Source of the DNA: Didymodactylos carnosus
Taxonomy: Eukaryota; Rotifera; Eurotatoria; Philodinida; Philodinidae
NCBI GenBank assembly: GCA_905250885.1
Contig: CAJNOQ010002974.1
Location: 1 to 21,968, forward strand
Direction: 5' to 3'
DNA: 21,968 bases
This document shows, piece after piece, positions 1 through 11,145 of this stretch (position 1 is the first letter of the stretch; every line of letters begins with the position of its first letter). The notes under the pieces are model-generated. The model was not told where the DNA came from, did no database searches, and was given only the letters and a program-made list of their open reading frames with translations. A program made the translations under genes and the position numbers.

Positions 1-59
1 TATCCAAATGTTGTTAGTTCACATATGGTATCTTATATTTGTTCTGTCTGTGAACCTGG

Positions 60-182
60 GGCCTGTTTCTTAAAAAAACTTAAGTAGAAAATCTGACTTA
101 AGTCAAACTTAAGTCCATAAAAGTCTTTGTCTTTTTTGACTTAAGTCAGATTTTCTACTTAAGTTTTTTTAAGAAATAGGCC
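60..182. repeat. Near-perfect fold-back (inverted) repeat, MITE-like
   Basis: Arms of 48 nt (60-107 and 135-182) are reverse complements with one mismatch, 65 against 177, which would still pair as G-U in RNA. They flank a 27-nt loop (108-134). The outer ends read GGCCT and AGGCC. The motif CTTAAG recurs inside each arm and once more in the loop, so there is smaller internal symmetry as well. No coding capacity is present. I see no convincing target-site duplication next to the ends. It could be a miniature transposable element, a fold-back element, or the source of a hairpin RNA; copy number in the genome would decide. Confidence 0.8.
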
Positions 183-1847
183 TCTGTTTTATTCTATACT
201 GGAATATTACGATGTTAGAAACCAGAATTTTTTGTAAATTCTGCTGTTTAAGCATATGGAAAATTAGTCCACAAAGCAAAGATCTGATATTCACATCAAT
301 AAGTCATTCAAAGTAGCGCCAGTTGATCTTTCCAAGCCGCTATGTGACAACCGCTTTTGAATTATAAAAAGGCACATCGTTTGGAACTTTGACAGGTTTT
401 TTTGCATGGTGTTCAGCGTAATTGAGAGCAAGGCTAGTGAAAGGCAGTCGTATAAAAAATTTTATCAAACATTTTGTGTGGTATGGGTATGCAGTAGTGT
501 TAAATGTTATTTTTCAATCAAAGTTTTGTTTTGTCAACGTCTGCCTGCATAAACATCATAGTATATTTGCAGTATTTCGAATGTCTTTTCCACTTCATCT
601 TTTCTTTCTCAAAAGAGAAGTGTCAAGGCAGTGGCGTGATGATGTGTTGCACTTCAATTAAAATAAAATCACTCTTTTTATAAACAGAAAAAGGTCAGTA
701 CGACACTTTTTTGGCAGAAATATATCGGTGCTAGTCAGTGCCTATCGTTAATACTGACTTTTACTGGTACCGCGCTGAGATTTTTATGCAAGATGTGTCA
801 AGAACTTCATACAAGTAGAGACAATCCAATTTTTGAAGAGTTATGATTGAATAACATTTCGTACAAATATGTTGAAACAAACTCCATAAACACCACGATC
901 GTGTTTATTCAAAGGGCGTTTTTTACCCACAATTGTGCAAATTGTTCATTTAAAAAAAATCTTGCGGTTTAATCTATCACCTGATTCTGTGATGTCTAAC
1001 GTTATGCTTTATTTTTTATTTTTCCGACAAAAATGAAAAAATACGATGAATCCAAAATGCAAGTGAAAACAAGAGAAATGACAATGTATTCTATTATTAT
1101 ATATGTTCATAGAATACGTATATAAAGCAAACTTCGCATTAACATAACCACATAAACAAACAAAATATAACAAGAGAAAGAATGAGAAACATCAACACAC
1201 ACACACGTGCATACATAAGCAATATCAAAAATCAAATAAAGAACATTTTTATTTTTCATTTTTTGTCTCTTCCTCTCTCTACGCAAAACAAGAATAAAAG
1301 AGAAATCACAAAAAGAGAGGTCGATGGAGAAACAAAGAAAAAAACAACAACTTGAATGAGAATAAATCTATTACAAAAAGCAAAAACAAATAAGGAATAC
1401 TTCTTTTTTTTTCTACTTACAACCCCATTTATAGTAGTTTAAACGATCATGAGATCACCACAGACAAAAAAGAATTGTCACGTTGTTCAAATAAAAAGCG
1501 TTTGGAAGAAAGAGAGAGACATAGAGAATTGGTCGATGAGATATACAGAAACAAAAAATACATTAGACTAAGAATATTCAGAATACCAGAATGAGATAAG
1601 CAGACAAGTCATAGCAAACCGGCGGTCTTTGAAAAAAAACAACAGTTCTTCTCTTTCAGCCATGTGTGTATCTTTAGAAGAAAAGCTGAAACAAAATAAT
1701 AAAAAGGAGTCACTGAGGGAAGGTGAAACAACAGCACAAATGGTAATTTAGGAAAAAGACAAAAAGGAGTATTGTTATAAAAAAAATTCATGCGACAATT
1801 TCTGCATTTTAATAACAAATCAATTAGATATTATTATTATTAATCAT
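183..1847. other. AT-rich non-coding region downstream of the vasculin gene
   Basis: No supportable gene is seen on either strand. The ORF at 422-661 (79 codons) has no recognisable domain. A TATA-like string (TATAAAAAGG) starts near 363 but leads to nothing recognisable. A short CA run lies near 1197-1207. The right part, about 1140-1847, is purine-rich on the plus strand and is probably the 3'UTR of the minus-strand vasculin gene. The first canonical AATAAA on the minus strand after its stop codon is at 1248-1253, with others near 1008-1020. Confidence 0.5.
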
Positions 1848-4800
1848 TTATGGATTATTATCACAATAAATGTCATCGTCTGATTCTTCAGAGGCCATTT
1901 CAAGATAAATAATATCTGTTCGTTTCAGCGAAGGTAGACCACGTTCTCTTAATTGTTTCATTAAAGCTGCTGAACATTTGGATGAATACTTCTTCTCTTG
2001 ACCCTAAAATAAAAAAGCATTATGATTAGTGTACGATGTTTGTGTTCCAATTAGGCTGAGTATTTTTTAAGAAAAAACAGTTAGTCTGTACGAACAGAAA
2101 TACATAAGCTATAATAAATCATAAGAGTCGAAATTCTTGAATTTATATTCAGAAAGTAGCATATCACTACGTTTTTTATTGTACAATTTTTGACAAAATA
2201 GTTGTTAATGAACTTATTAACTTCTCGTTAATATAATTCAATCATTCCTATGACTTAGACTTAGAAAATCTTTTATATTTCTTCTTTAATATTTGTTCTC
2301 AGACAATAAAATTTTATCAACGTACTTTCATTAACAGTTTTCTTTTTTTGTTTTCAAATTCTTCTTTATCAGCCTCTGTTATAGTGTAAGTTTGATCGTC
2401 ATTTTCTTTCCAACCCATACGAGTTAATAATCTAAACAAGATAATCATAAATACTACATTCGAACAATCGTTTAAAACATACTCTTTTTCTTCTTGAGGT
2501 TCAGGCATTGATATTGATGACATTTGTGTTAGATCAGTACTCGAAGATGAGGTCATATTTGGATCGTTTATATCACACTCATCTTCATGACTACTAATGA
2601 CAGTACCATTGACGGACACATTCAGTAAATTTTCATACACTTGTTGTTGTTGACTATTGTTGGTAGTGCTATTGGAATTAGCCGCTAATGAACATCGGTT
2701 CGATGATAGACGATCGTTCTAATATAGAAAAGAAATTTGAAATTTTATTGCTCAGGTATGCGATATACTGGATGTGCTCGTTATAACAGCAGCTTTCAAG
2801 AAACATTCTTATCATCATCGTTCGGGGCTTACTACTTCGCTAATTGAATTGTTGTGCAGTGGTGTGGAGAGAAACCAACAGAAAAAATTATTATTTTCGC
2901 TAGTTTTTTTTTATTACATAACGAGTAGTATGAGTTTTCACTTCAGAGGATATCTCAGTGCACTCCACATCCCGCCGGCTATGTTGTTACTATGCCCTTT
3001 CATAATAAAACTTACCATTTTTAAATCGCTCCCACTACCATTTACTGTCGATGCTGATTGTTGCTGAATATCAGTAAGAGTTACCGGAGAATTTTTTAAA
3101 GAATTAAAAAATTCACTTCGTTTATCTAGATTTTTTGTTTGCGTTATACAATTTGTCGGTAATTCAAGTACAATGGGTTTCGAATTTAAACTGTTATTCA
3201 ATGTTGAATTTCCATTTGAATTTGATAGTGTTGTCGACGCCGATGATGAGTTGGTTGGTACACTCAATAAACGATCTTTTCGTGTTAAAATACGACTGGG
3301 TGTAAAAAGGTTACTGGCACGTGTTAATGTGTTTGTTGTTGATGAAGATGATGTTGATCGTTCGAGAATTTTAACAGGGTGAACGGGTGATATCATAATA
3401 TTTTGATCAAGATGACATGAACGTAGTTTCTCAGCTGCATTAGCCCAAATACTGCTTGAGGGCGATAATGACGTTGAACCAATTGAATTACCATCAATAT
3501 CATTTGTTGGGCATGTCGATTTTGGACTATATTGATCAGTGCCGTTGAATAAATTTCCGTTTGCATTAGTACTACCAGCCGACAAACGTGATTTCAAACC
3601 CGATGTTTCTTTGCCACTAAGCGATGGCTAAATTAATAGAAAAAAAGATATTAGCAAGCCGTGAAAACACAGTTTAAGAATACGAACAAAAATTTATTAA
3701 CTGTCACAGCAATATTTTTTCCATACAAATCGACTGTGTTTATCACAGATAATAACTTGTGGAACATAATATCGCTTAACATATGGTGAGAAGTACTTTC
3801 AGATCTTCTATATTAGATCTGTATACAAACTACGATGTTTCGGCCTTATTCTTCTGCAGGCTTCTGTAGATTTATCTTGGCGATATATAAGAAGCTAAAC
3901 TACACTTTCGCTAAAGTATCTGTTCTTTTAGATAAAAAAATTGCTCAGTCAAAATAAAAATTTTATCCACAAACAACTTGACAAAAAAGTAAGGATATAC
4001 ATACAAAGTCTTGCTCAAGCGAGTCAAAACCGCCTCCATTCAATTGATTTCCATTTGTGATCTCATTGCTAATATCAGTGTTTGTGTTATTGCTGCCTGA
4101 ATCATTTGCTGAGTTTTCACCTTTCTCTGCGGATGTTGTAGTGTAACCGTTATGTTGAGCGCCACCGTAATGATAATTGTAATGAGAAGAATGAGCTGAT
4201 GATGGTGAATTATTGTGATATTGGTTATGATAATAACTGCCTCGGGTGCTATTTCTATTAGCCTGCACGGATGTTGTCGGTGTTCTTGTTGTTGCTGTTG
4301 CTGTTGAACCATTATATTTTTGATAACTTCGTTGTTCATCATTATTGTTATGCGATGATGCAGAATGCAGACGACGTTGATTACTACTACCACAAGATGA
4401 GCGAAATCCGTTAAAATAACCGGATGTTGAAGAACCGTTACTATCGACACAATCGTGTGTAGTTGTATGAGTCGATGAAGAATTCTATAAAGATGATATA
4501 AGCCAAACTTTATGTCATTTAAAAGAGAGAGCGATATATAATTGACATGATTGCAATGCTTACTCTTAGGTATGGGCTGCCGGCCATTCTTTCTCGGCTG
4601 TATGATCTTCTCGTTTGTTGGGGTTGTTGATTAGAGAAGTATCCTACGCCATTTGCTGTTACCAATGATTCTGGATAAGAACTTTGATCATTGACTGGCT
4701 CTATTGATCTATTTCGACAACGGTCATATCTTTTTTCTAAATAACAAATGATACAGTTTAACTGATGATATTCTCCTATGGCTGTTAGATAAACAAAGAC

Positions 4801-5211
4801 AACAACAACAACTATACAGACACAAGCACAACATGGCAAGAGAGTAAAAGAATACCTCCTCCCTTGTTAAATGGTGTCGTACGTATTATTGTTGTCGTAC
4901 GATCAAAAACTTCAAAAGAATGATGCCTTTGCCGACCTCCGCCATTTGAATTATTGCTGACGGCAGAAGTTGCGGCTGTCCCAGGCGATGACAAATTCGA
5001 CGATGTTGATGTATCACTTCTACTTGATGTTTGTGGATTATTTGCAGAACGATTTCGATCGAAACTAAACTTCGGCCCACTTTTCTAGATAAAAAATAAA
5101 CATTTGACAGTCGAAAGAGTCACAAAAACAAAGACAGAAAGAGCATACCTCACTATTTTGAATTTTTAACCAAGCTGGCTCGAAGTTAGTTAGATTCCAA
5201 CCATTTGCCAT
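1848..5211 (-). CDS. GPBP1: Vasculin-like (GC-rich promoter-binding protein 1 family) protein
   Basis: Seven coding exons on the minus strand, in order: 5149-5211, 4856-5084, 4564-4736, 4005-4484, 3016-3627, 2326-2718, 1848-2003. All use GT-AG and they join in frame to 701 aa plus stop. Family marks seen: the N-terminus MANGWNLTNFEPAWLK matches the vasculin FxPAWL start; EKRYDRCRNRS follows; EQDF joined to PSL across a splice junction gives the family's DFPSL motif; SEFFNSLKNS resembles the conserved SEFLKALK segment; RLLTRMGWKEND matches the C-terminal LLKEMGW block; the tail ends in an acidic SEESDDD stretch. Vertebrate vasculins are nuclear proteins reported to bind GC-rich promoters or RNA. 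This copy is much longer than human GPBP1 (about 473 aa), the excess being Ser/Asn/Thr-rich filler. The start is chosen because the frame upstream across the 5'UTR intron meets a stop. Family assignment is firm; orthology to GPBP1 rather than GPBP1L1 is not resolved. Confidence 0.85.
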
Positions 5212-5241
5212 CACATCGGTAAGACGTGGGCCAAGGTGAAA

Positions 5242-5299
5242 CTAAAATAAGTATGCTCAATATTGTCAATGCCATGAAACAAATAGATCAAAACTGTAC
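5242..5299 (-). other. Probable 5'UTR intron of the vasculin gene
   Basis: On the minus strand a donor (ATAG then GTACAG, at 5299) and an acceptor (TTATTTTAG, ending at 5242) define a 58-nt intron, the size usual in this window. The exon after it (5149-5241) carries 30 nt of leader before the ATG at 5211. Joining the upstream exon puts a TAG in the reading frame just before the junction, so that upstream exon would be untranslated. Inferred from splice consensus only. Confidence 0.45.
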
Positions 5300-6561
5300 C
5301 TATAATCCAAGCCAAGTTGATTTTTTCTCAAATGACTATTGATCAATGAAAACAAAACCGATGGTTTGAAATTTTTGGAGTTATTCTTTTAAATAGTTAA
5401 AATAACACTTAGGATAGTAACATTTGAGATGATGAATAAAATAAATAATAAATTGACTCAAAATTCGAAGGTAGAGTAGGAATTAATCTTGGTTTCAGTA
5501 TTTGTGGAATAATAAAGCAGTAAATAAATTTTGTTTTTTAATCAATCATTTTCGCTTCACGCTAACATTCGAAAATGTAATGAAAAGATCAACATTATTT
5601 CAGTTTATAGCATCATTTTTATTCAAACCATTTAATGTATCATCTAAAACTATTCAACGATATCTCAAGCTCTGCACGGAGGAACTCTCTTTCGTCTAAA
5701 TATAGATACTATGAAAAAGTATGAAGGTTATGGCTTAAAAAATGAAAAATACCAAAGGAATTTTTTTTCTATTGATGGAGAAATTTTCATTTATTTCTTA
5801 AACCATGACTAAAGTGAAGGATGTTCCCTCTTTCCTGATGAAGACGAATTGGATAAAACAATTTCTGAGTCCAATTTATTGTTCAACTCAAGAAGTTAGT
5901 GATTGAGTAGTGAAAACGTGAGTAGGGAGAACTCCTAAAACAGGACAAATAAGAGATATGCGAGTTTAGCCACAACAATAAAGGAAAACCTAAGACCTAA
6001 CTTTTATATCTGTACAGTGTAACTCAAGCGTCAATCATTAATACTACTCAGAAAACTCCATCCGTTAGAAACGAAAATTAACGAATCAATATTATTTCAA
6101 CTTTTTCACATCTGCGACTTATTTGAAGTGAATAAGGATTGCAATTATACTCTTGTAGCACCTTCTTGGTCGATCTTACACTAAAACTGTTAAATAGCGC
6201 AGCAGGATAAATCGATAATGCACTGTCATTTTGACTGAATAAGGGCTGTTCCTCAGCGACTAATAATTCAAATGGCAAAAAAAAGAAATGTTACATACAC
6301 AAAATTCCAGAAGAAAACTAGCAATTGTTGTAACATTCTACCTTCTACTTCATTCTTTTTGTCAAGTATTTGTGAACCAAACAAAATACAGTATAACTGT
6401 ATCGTCCTGATAGGAGTCAAACACAAAACTATTCTTCACAATCGTATTGTATATCTGAATTGATAGTAATATCAGACAGTATAAATTAACGTTTGATTTA
6501 ACGCCGACAAAAATTTAACTATTTTTGTTATTTGTAGATTTGTAGATATCTAAATTTAGAA
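5300..6561. promoter_or_regulatory. Divergent intergenic region between vasculin and DNAH10
   Basis: The two genes point away from each other, so both promoters should lie in these 1.26 kb. I see no clear TATA box, and no X-box (RFX site) of the kind common upstream of ciliary genes, though degenerate sites could be missed by eye. Short ORFs at 5502-5699 (plus) and 6078-6278 (minus) match nothing I recognise. Immediately before the DNAH10 start, several TAG-ending acceptor-like strings (6535-6560) suggest a 5'UTR intron may end there. Confidence 0.4.
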
Positions 6562-9500
6562 ATGGATGATCTACGTTTCCGATGGATGAAAGATTGTATC
6601 TACAATGTGTTGAACATCGATTCACAAGATCCAGCATTTGAAGATTTTCTAGAGGGTGAAGATGGTGCAAACGAATTGATTGTAGCAAAGTTTTTAAATG
6701 AAACAAGTGCAGATAGTGAAGATGAAAATGCCTTATTATTTTATAAAGAAGTTTTTGAAGAAATGCGAGAAGAACAAGTTGAAATTAGTACGTAAATAAT
6801 TACCTTTATGCCATAATAGTCTATAAAGATTTTTATATCACAGGTGAAGAAGAATGGATCGAAGAGCAACTGGCATTAAATCCAGAGTTTGATCCAAACG
6901 AAACGTCTGACGCTGATGCTACGGGAGATGATGAAACCGCTATCGCTCATTCACCACGTTCAGTTAATGGTCAGCAGGCCAATTCCCAGAATAATGTAAA
7001 TACCAATCAAAACGTGGCAAATGGTCCTACACCTGTGTCAGTAGAAAATGGTGTAGATCAAGCTAATCCGGATGAAGTTAAGCCAGACATACCAAAACCA
7101 AAACGATATGTAAGGAATTCGTCTTTTAAAGACTAATTTAGTGATCTGATATTTTGTTGTTCTTTTAAGCGAAATGAGCTAGTCAAATATCTTCGGACCA
7201 TACTTTATCTATGTCGTGAATCCTATCCTCCAAATATAACCCAAAAAATCTGTGTTTATTTTCTACGAACAAGTGCTGGCACTATACCTGTTCCTCCATC
7301 TTATGAAGAAGCCGATAAATCAATGACAAAATATCTTGATTATGGTTTACTTAATGGGCATACATTGCATTTATTAGCAAATACATTAACTAAAGTTTGT
7401 ACTTTAATATAATGCCAGATGACGGTGGATGGAATAGTTGTTTGTAATTTAGGTTTACAATCCATTATTAACGTATCCAGCGGAGCATGAAGACATATCT
7501 CCAGAACTCGACACAAGACCAATTTCATCAAAAACAAACAAAAGTAATGAACCACAAGCACCAGAGAATATCGAAGAAACCGAAGAAACGAAACGTGACG
7601 AAAAAGTATAAATTTCTAAAAAGAAGCCAGTGTGAAAAAACTAAAACAGACAATCTGAACAAAAATTCTATTCTTTATAGCGCCGTCAACGAGAACTTGA
7701 ACTACGAACCATGTTACGCGACGAATTTCTAATTGTAATGCAAAAGTTTCTTAATCAAATTGGACTAACACTACGCCAACTTGAAGGTAATATTTGTATT
7801 GAAACTTTATCCATTTCTAATAAAATAGTCAATGACTAAATATGTCCATTTTGTAGGCGAAGTTCGTTTGGAACTACCACCAACATTAGAAGTCGCAAAA
7901 ATCACAAAACAAAATAGAGATATAGTCGAAACAGCTGAAGCAATTGTCTACAAATGGAACGGCGAGATACGAGAAGCATTAGAACGAGAATTGAAAAAGG
8001 TTTGTTTCATTGCTACAAAACAGGACTCATTATAGTAAATGTATACTTTAATTAGATTCCCACTTCTCCTGGGCCGTTAGGTGAAATTGATTTTTGGCGT
8101 GAAAGAAATATTAGTCTAAGTAGTTTATTTGAACAAACGAAACAAGACCAAATAGAACAAGTTTTAGAAAAATTAGAACTGGCTGAAAATCCATCACCAG
8201 CTAGTTTTCGTGATACAAGAGCTGATTTAACAAAATATTATCTCGAAGCAAAAGACAATGTCAAGTATGAGACTGAAATACAGTTAATATTTGAGTATAG
8301 ATCAATTTTTTCTATTCTAGATTTCTATCAACACTTGAACGACATTTTAAAAATGTCACACATGCACCTAGTTTTCGTATTGTAAGCGAAACAATACCAA
8401 AAATGATGAGTGCTTTACGAATGGTATGGATAATTTCAAGACATTACAATAAAGACGAACGAATGGTACCACTAATGGAAAGAATTGCTAATCAATTGTG
8501 TGAAAGAGTGGCAAGAAGTATCAATATTCGAACGTTATTTAGGTAATACTTAAAATTTATTGAACAACCCCGTTATATCGATGACCCTATATTATTGTCT
8601 GATCAAAACAATGATAAACTACTGCAGAGAGAAACAGAAACGAAGTCACGATGATTTGACGATCATACAAAAAGTGCATTCAAATTAACTTTTTTAATTT
8701 AGTAATCATCAACCAGAAGAAATTATTGAAAAATGTACAGAAGCAAAAAATATGTTAGAAAAATGGCGTCAATCCTATTATGAAGTACGAGCGGAAATCG
8801 AACAATCTGGCCGTGATTCAAGATGGGAGTTTGATTATAAACGTTTATTTAAATTAACTGATCATATGGCATTAATTAACAATGATTTTATTGCCATAGC
8901 TAAAGTATAGATTGAAATCTCTTCTCTTGTCTAGTGTTATCTTTTTTCTGTTTTATCTAGGAACTGGAAGAGTTTTATAATATATTTACGCCAGAATTAA
9001 AAGCTGTCACTGGAAAACCTCATAAAATAGACGAAATTTTGCATCGAGTTCATAAAGTACTTGAACTTATTGAACACGTAGGTCTTTAGTCTAAATGAAG
9101 GATATCAGTGTGATTATTAGTAGCGTTTCTTCTTCAGGCTCCGTGTGATCCATTCAAATTAGAAGATATTGATAAATGGAAAATGGTATCAGCAAATTAT
9201 GCACAACAAATCGAAGAAATCGATGAACAAACGAAAAATTTTATATCAGAATCATTCAAAAGTTTAAGGTAAATAAACAAATACTTGAAGAACTCTGTTT
9301 TTTACTTATAACGATACGCGATTTTTAGATCAGCTGAAACGGCATTTGATATGTTATTAAAATTTGAAAAAAATACTACAAGAAATACAATTCAAGAGGA
9401 AATGCATAAACGTTTTAACGATATTTTGAGACAATATGATAATGAAGTATATCAGACAGAGTTTTTTGCGTAATTTCTAAACTTTCATTTCCATTGTTTT

Positions 9501-11145
9501 ACATTAGATAACCGAAATTAACAGTATATTTCAACATAACAAAAATAAACCACCGTTGAATAAGAATCATCCACCAATTGTTGGTGCTATCGCATGGTCA
9601 AGATCATTATTTCGTCGAATAAAACATACCATGCTACGTTTACATACTAAAGAACAATTAATGCAAACAGAATTAGGAAAACAAGTAAAACGTCATAAAT
9701 TAGTTAGATGTGACCGTTTAATAATTTGTTATTTTTTTTCTATATCAAGATTAAAAGTTATTATGTTCGAGTTGCCAGAGAAATGAAAGCCTATGAAGAT
9801 AGTAAATTTGCTGAATGGAGACAAAAAACTGAACAAATATTACCGGCGTTACAAAAACGTAATGTTCTCAAAGAACTACCCTTAAATGAAAGTAAGTAGA
9901 AAACAACAAAATATTTTATTATTTATTGATGACATGATCTATTAATTAATAGATCAAAATCGTCTTACACCACGATATGCAATAGATTTTGATCCACAAT
10001 TAAATGAAATGATGACAGAAGCAAAATATTTAGAACAATTTGATTATATACTGCCAGAAGGCATTCGTCATTTAGCGCTCAGTGTAAGTTTTCCGTAGAT
10101 AAACATTTGTAGTAATGTCTTATCAAATATCATAAAAGATTTTCTCTTTCACATGGCAAATATTCTGTTTTAGGAAGAAAAAATGAAACATATATCGATG
10201 CAATTAAAAATTATGTTGAGAAATTACGATCGCCTTACTGATTCATTAGAAGAACATGAACAATTATTGTTAAAAGACAATCTTGAACAACTGAAACGTA
10301 TCATGATGACTGGAACACAACGTTTACCGTGGACATCAACAAATCACGAAAAATTTATAAGTGTTACATCAGAGGTATAGGTGATCGAGGGAAATTCACA
10401 ATTTAACAATATTATCTTCAACGTTAACCCATTTTTTTTAGACAATATCAAAACTGGAATCAACAGTCAATCAAATGAAGAAAAATTCTCAAGATATTCA
10501 AATGTTTTTAGATGAAATTCGACAATGTAATTTATTTCGTCAACCAGACCCTAATCCAGATGGCTCATTAGTTTATTGCAAAGTAACATTTTCTTTTTGA
10601 TGCACATGAATGAAATGAAAAACATTTTCTTACTTTTTCAGGAATATTTTGAATACGTTGAAAATAGACGTCGACAAGATGCAATTGAATTACAAAAAAA
10701 GTATAAATTAATTGGACCATTAATAACAAAAGTCGAAGGATTAGTGTTCAATACAAACACATCGCAATCACCAAATATGACTGCTTATTATGCATATTGG
10801 GAAAAAAAAGTATTCGCAACATTGTCCGAGGTATAATGAATGCTAGGACAGAGGAAAAATGTTTGGAAAGTAACTTATAGAACACTTAGAATTATTAGCT
10901 CATTACTAGCAAAGTAGAAGAAAATTCAGATTAATTGTGTTAAATATTCTCATATACATTTCATATTTTATTATTTAGCTTATATTGGAAAATCTTCGAA
11001 TGTTATTTGAGTCATTAAAATCTGAAAATCATAATCCATTATTTCAAGTGAACGCTCTTCTTGTCGCTCCAGCAGTTGCACTACAACCAAATCAACATGA
11101 AATTTTAAAACTATTCAGTCAGTCGATGCGTGATTGTGTCGAAGT
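6562..11145 (+). CDS. DNAH10: Axonemal dynein heavy chain 10, N-terminal exons 1-19 (tail)
   Basis: Exons: 6562-6787, 6844-7109, 7170-7394, 7453-7605, 7681-7786, 7857-7999, 8056-8264, 8321-8542, 8703-8904, 8961-9077, 9138-9268, 9329-9446, 9508-9684, 9750-9891, 9953-10083, 10174-10374, 10442-10582, 10642-10830, 10979-11145. All GT-AG, continuous frame, residues 1-1089 (the last codon is split). The start ATG opens MDDLRFRWMKDC. The block SALRMVWIISRHYNKDERM in exon 8, followed by RWEFDYKRLF, ELKAVTGKP, KNHPPIVGAI and GPLITKVEGLV, is near-identical to the DHC_N1 tail of vertebrate DNAH10, the inner-arm I1/f-type beta heavy chain. This tail binds intermediate chains and anchors the motor to the doublet A-tubule. 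Residues about 90-165 are an Asn/Asp/Pro-rich spacer with low conservation. For exon 13 I chose the donor at 9685 over one at 9694 because it gives a gap-free match. Continues at 17484. Confidence 0.93.

Noticed and set aside
363-372. TATA-like TATAAAAAGG
   Set aside because: No gene can be tied to it; such strings are expected in AT-rich DNA.
422-661. 79-codon plus-strand ORF near the left end
   Set aside because: No recognisable domain, composition like surrounding AT-rich DNA, and no supporting splice or neighbour context.
3801-3822. CAGATCT/AGATCTG palindrome in a vasculin intron
   Set aside because: Only 7-bp arms; easily chance.
4040-4450. 136-codon minus-strand ORF
   Set aside because: It is another frame of vasculin exon 4; the frame giving EQDF-PSL across the splice junction is the real one.
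5502-5699. 65-codon ORF ending in a helix-turn-helix-like TIQRYLKLC
   Set aside because: Considered as a transposase remnant, but nothing around it supports any transposase family.
6078-6278. 66-codon minus-strand ORF in the divergent intergenic region
   Set aside because: Unrecognised, short, and with no convincing splice partners.
9685-9786. Read-through of dynein exon 13 to the stop near 9786, or the donor at 9694 (GTTAGA)
   Set aside because: The donor at 9685 (GTAAAA) with the acceptor at 9749 gives a gap-free match to the DNAH10 family (GKQIKSYYVRVAREMK).
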